DNA from: Candidatus Aminicenantes bacterium UBA4085
GTDB taxonomy: Bacteria; Acidobacteriota; Aminicenantia; Aminicenantales; UBA4085
Reading direction: 5' to 3'
Length of the DNA stretch: 14,911 bases
Assembly: GCA_002383325.1 (NCBI GenBank)
Contig: DFYJ01000043.1
Coordinates: 1-14,911 of the forward strand
Shown here in pieces: positions 14,876 through 14,911 of this stretch. Each line of letters begins with the position of its first letter. Position 1 is the stretch's first letter. The position numbers and the translations under genes were made by a program. The notes below the pieces were generated by a model. The model saw only the letters and a program-made list of their open reading frames with translations. It was not told where the DNA came from and did not search any database.

Positions 14876-14911
14876 ATCGGTGGGTTTTGAATGCGGAGTT
14901 CCGCCCTCGCG

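Larger units (their letters stand above)
14623..14911. other. Region without a recognised gene at the right edge
   Basis: No known gene was found here. The region holds two inverted repeats (14641-14674 and 14843-14875), a tandem copy of GCTCCGC (14793-14799 and 14802-14808), and a plus-strand frame open from 14746 to the window end. That frame contains an ATG at 14821 with GAGGG directly abutting it, too close for a normal ribosome binding site. The translation from that ATG begins MFEHATSPWNRDGVGGF and matches nothing I recognise. It may be the start of a gene that continues outside, or non-coding repeat sequence. Confidence 0.4.

Overview
The window is gene-dense, high-GC bacterial chromosome (about two-thirds G+C by eye). 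The organism is a Gram-negative with an outer membrane: it has a Kdo transferase, an Oar-like TonB-dependent receptor with an N-terminal carboxypeptidase-regulatory domain, and many Sec- or Tat-exported hydrolases. This mix suggests Acidobacteriota or a neighbouring phylum. That placement is an inference from gene content, not a phylogeny. No tRNA, rRNA, CRISPR array, insertion sequence or phage gene was seen.

Layout. (1) 1-2835, minus strand: a 53-residue lysine-rich small protein, then rpsO (S15) and pnp (PNPase). A strong Shine-Dalgarno sequence at the left edge announces another gene just outside. (2) 2851-5013, plus strand: waaA (Kdo transferase) overlapping a PAP2-family lipid phosphatase, an envelope or lipid A unit. 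(3) 5030-7751, plus strand: a Tat-exported, lipobox-bearing N-acyl-D-amino-acid deacylase coupled by ATGA overlap to an M23 peptidoglycan endopeptidase, after its own promoter. (4) 7748-11106, minus strand: a secreted amidohydrolase with all metal ligands, coupled by ATGA overlap to a second secreted amidohydrolase that has lost all of them, then exonuclease III (xth). (5) 11190-11777, plus strand: a DEDDh 3'-5' exonuclease. (6) 11819-14622, plus strand: an Oar-like TonB-dependent receptor with a well-formed promoter. (7) 14623-14911: no recognisable gene; two inverted repeats and a short frame open to the window end.

Functional picture. Regions 3, 4 and 6 look like an exported peptide or amino-acid scavenging repertoire: peptidoglycan cleavage, D-amino-acid deacylation, periplasmic amidohydrolases and outer-membrane import. 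The most unusual items are the intact/degenerate amidohydrolase pair, the unrecognised small basic protein upstream of rpsO-pnp, a possibly leaderless GTG start for waaA, and convergent genes that share one TTAA as both stop codons.
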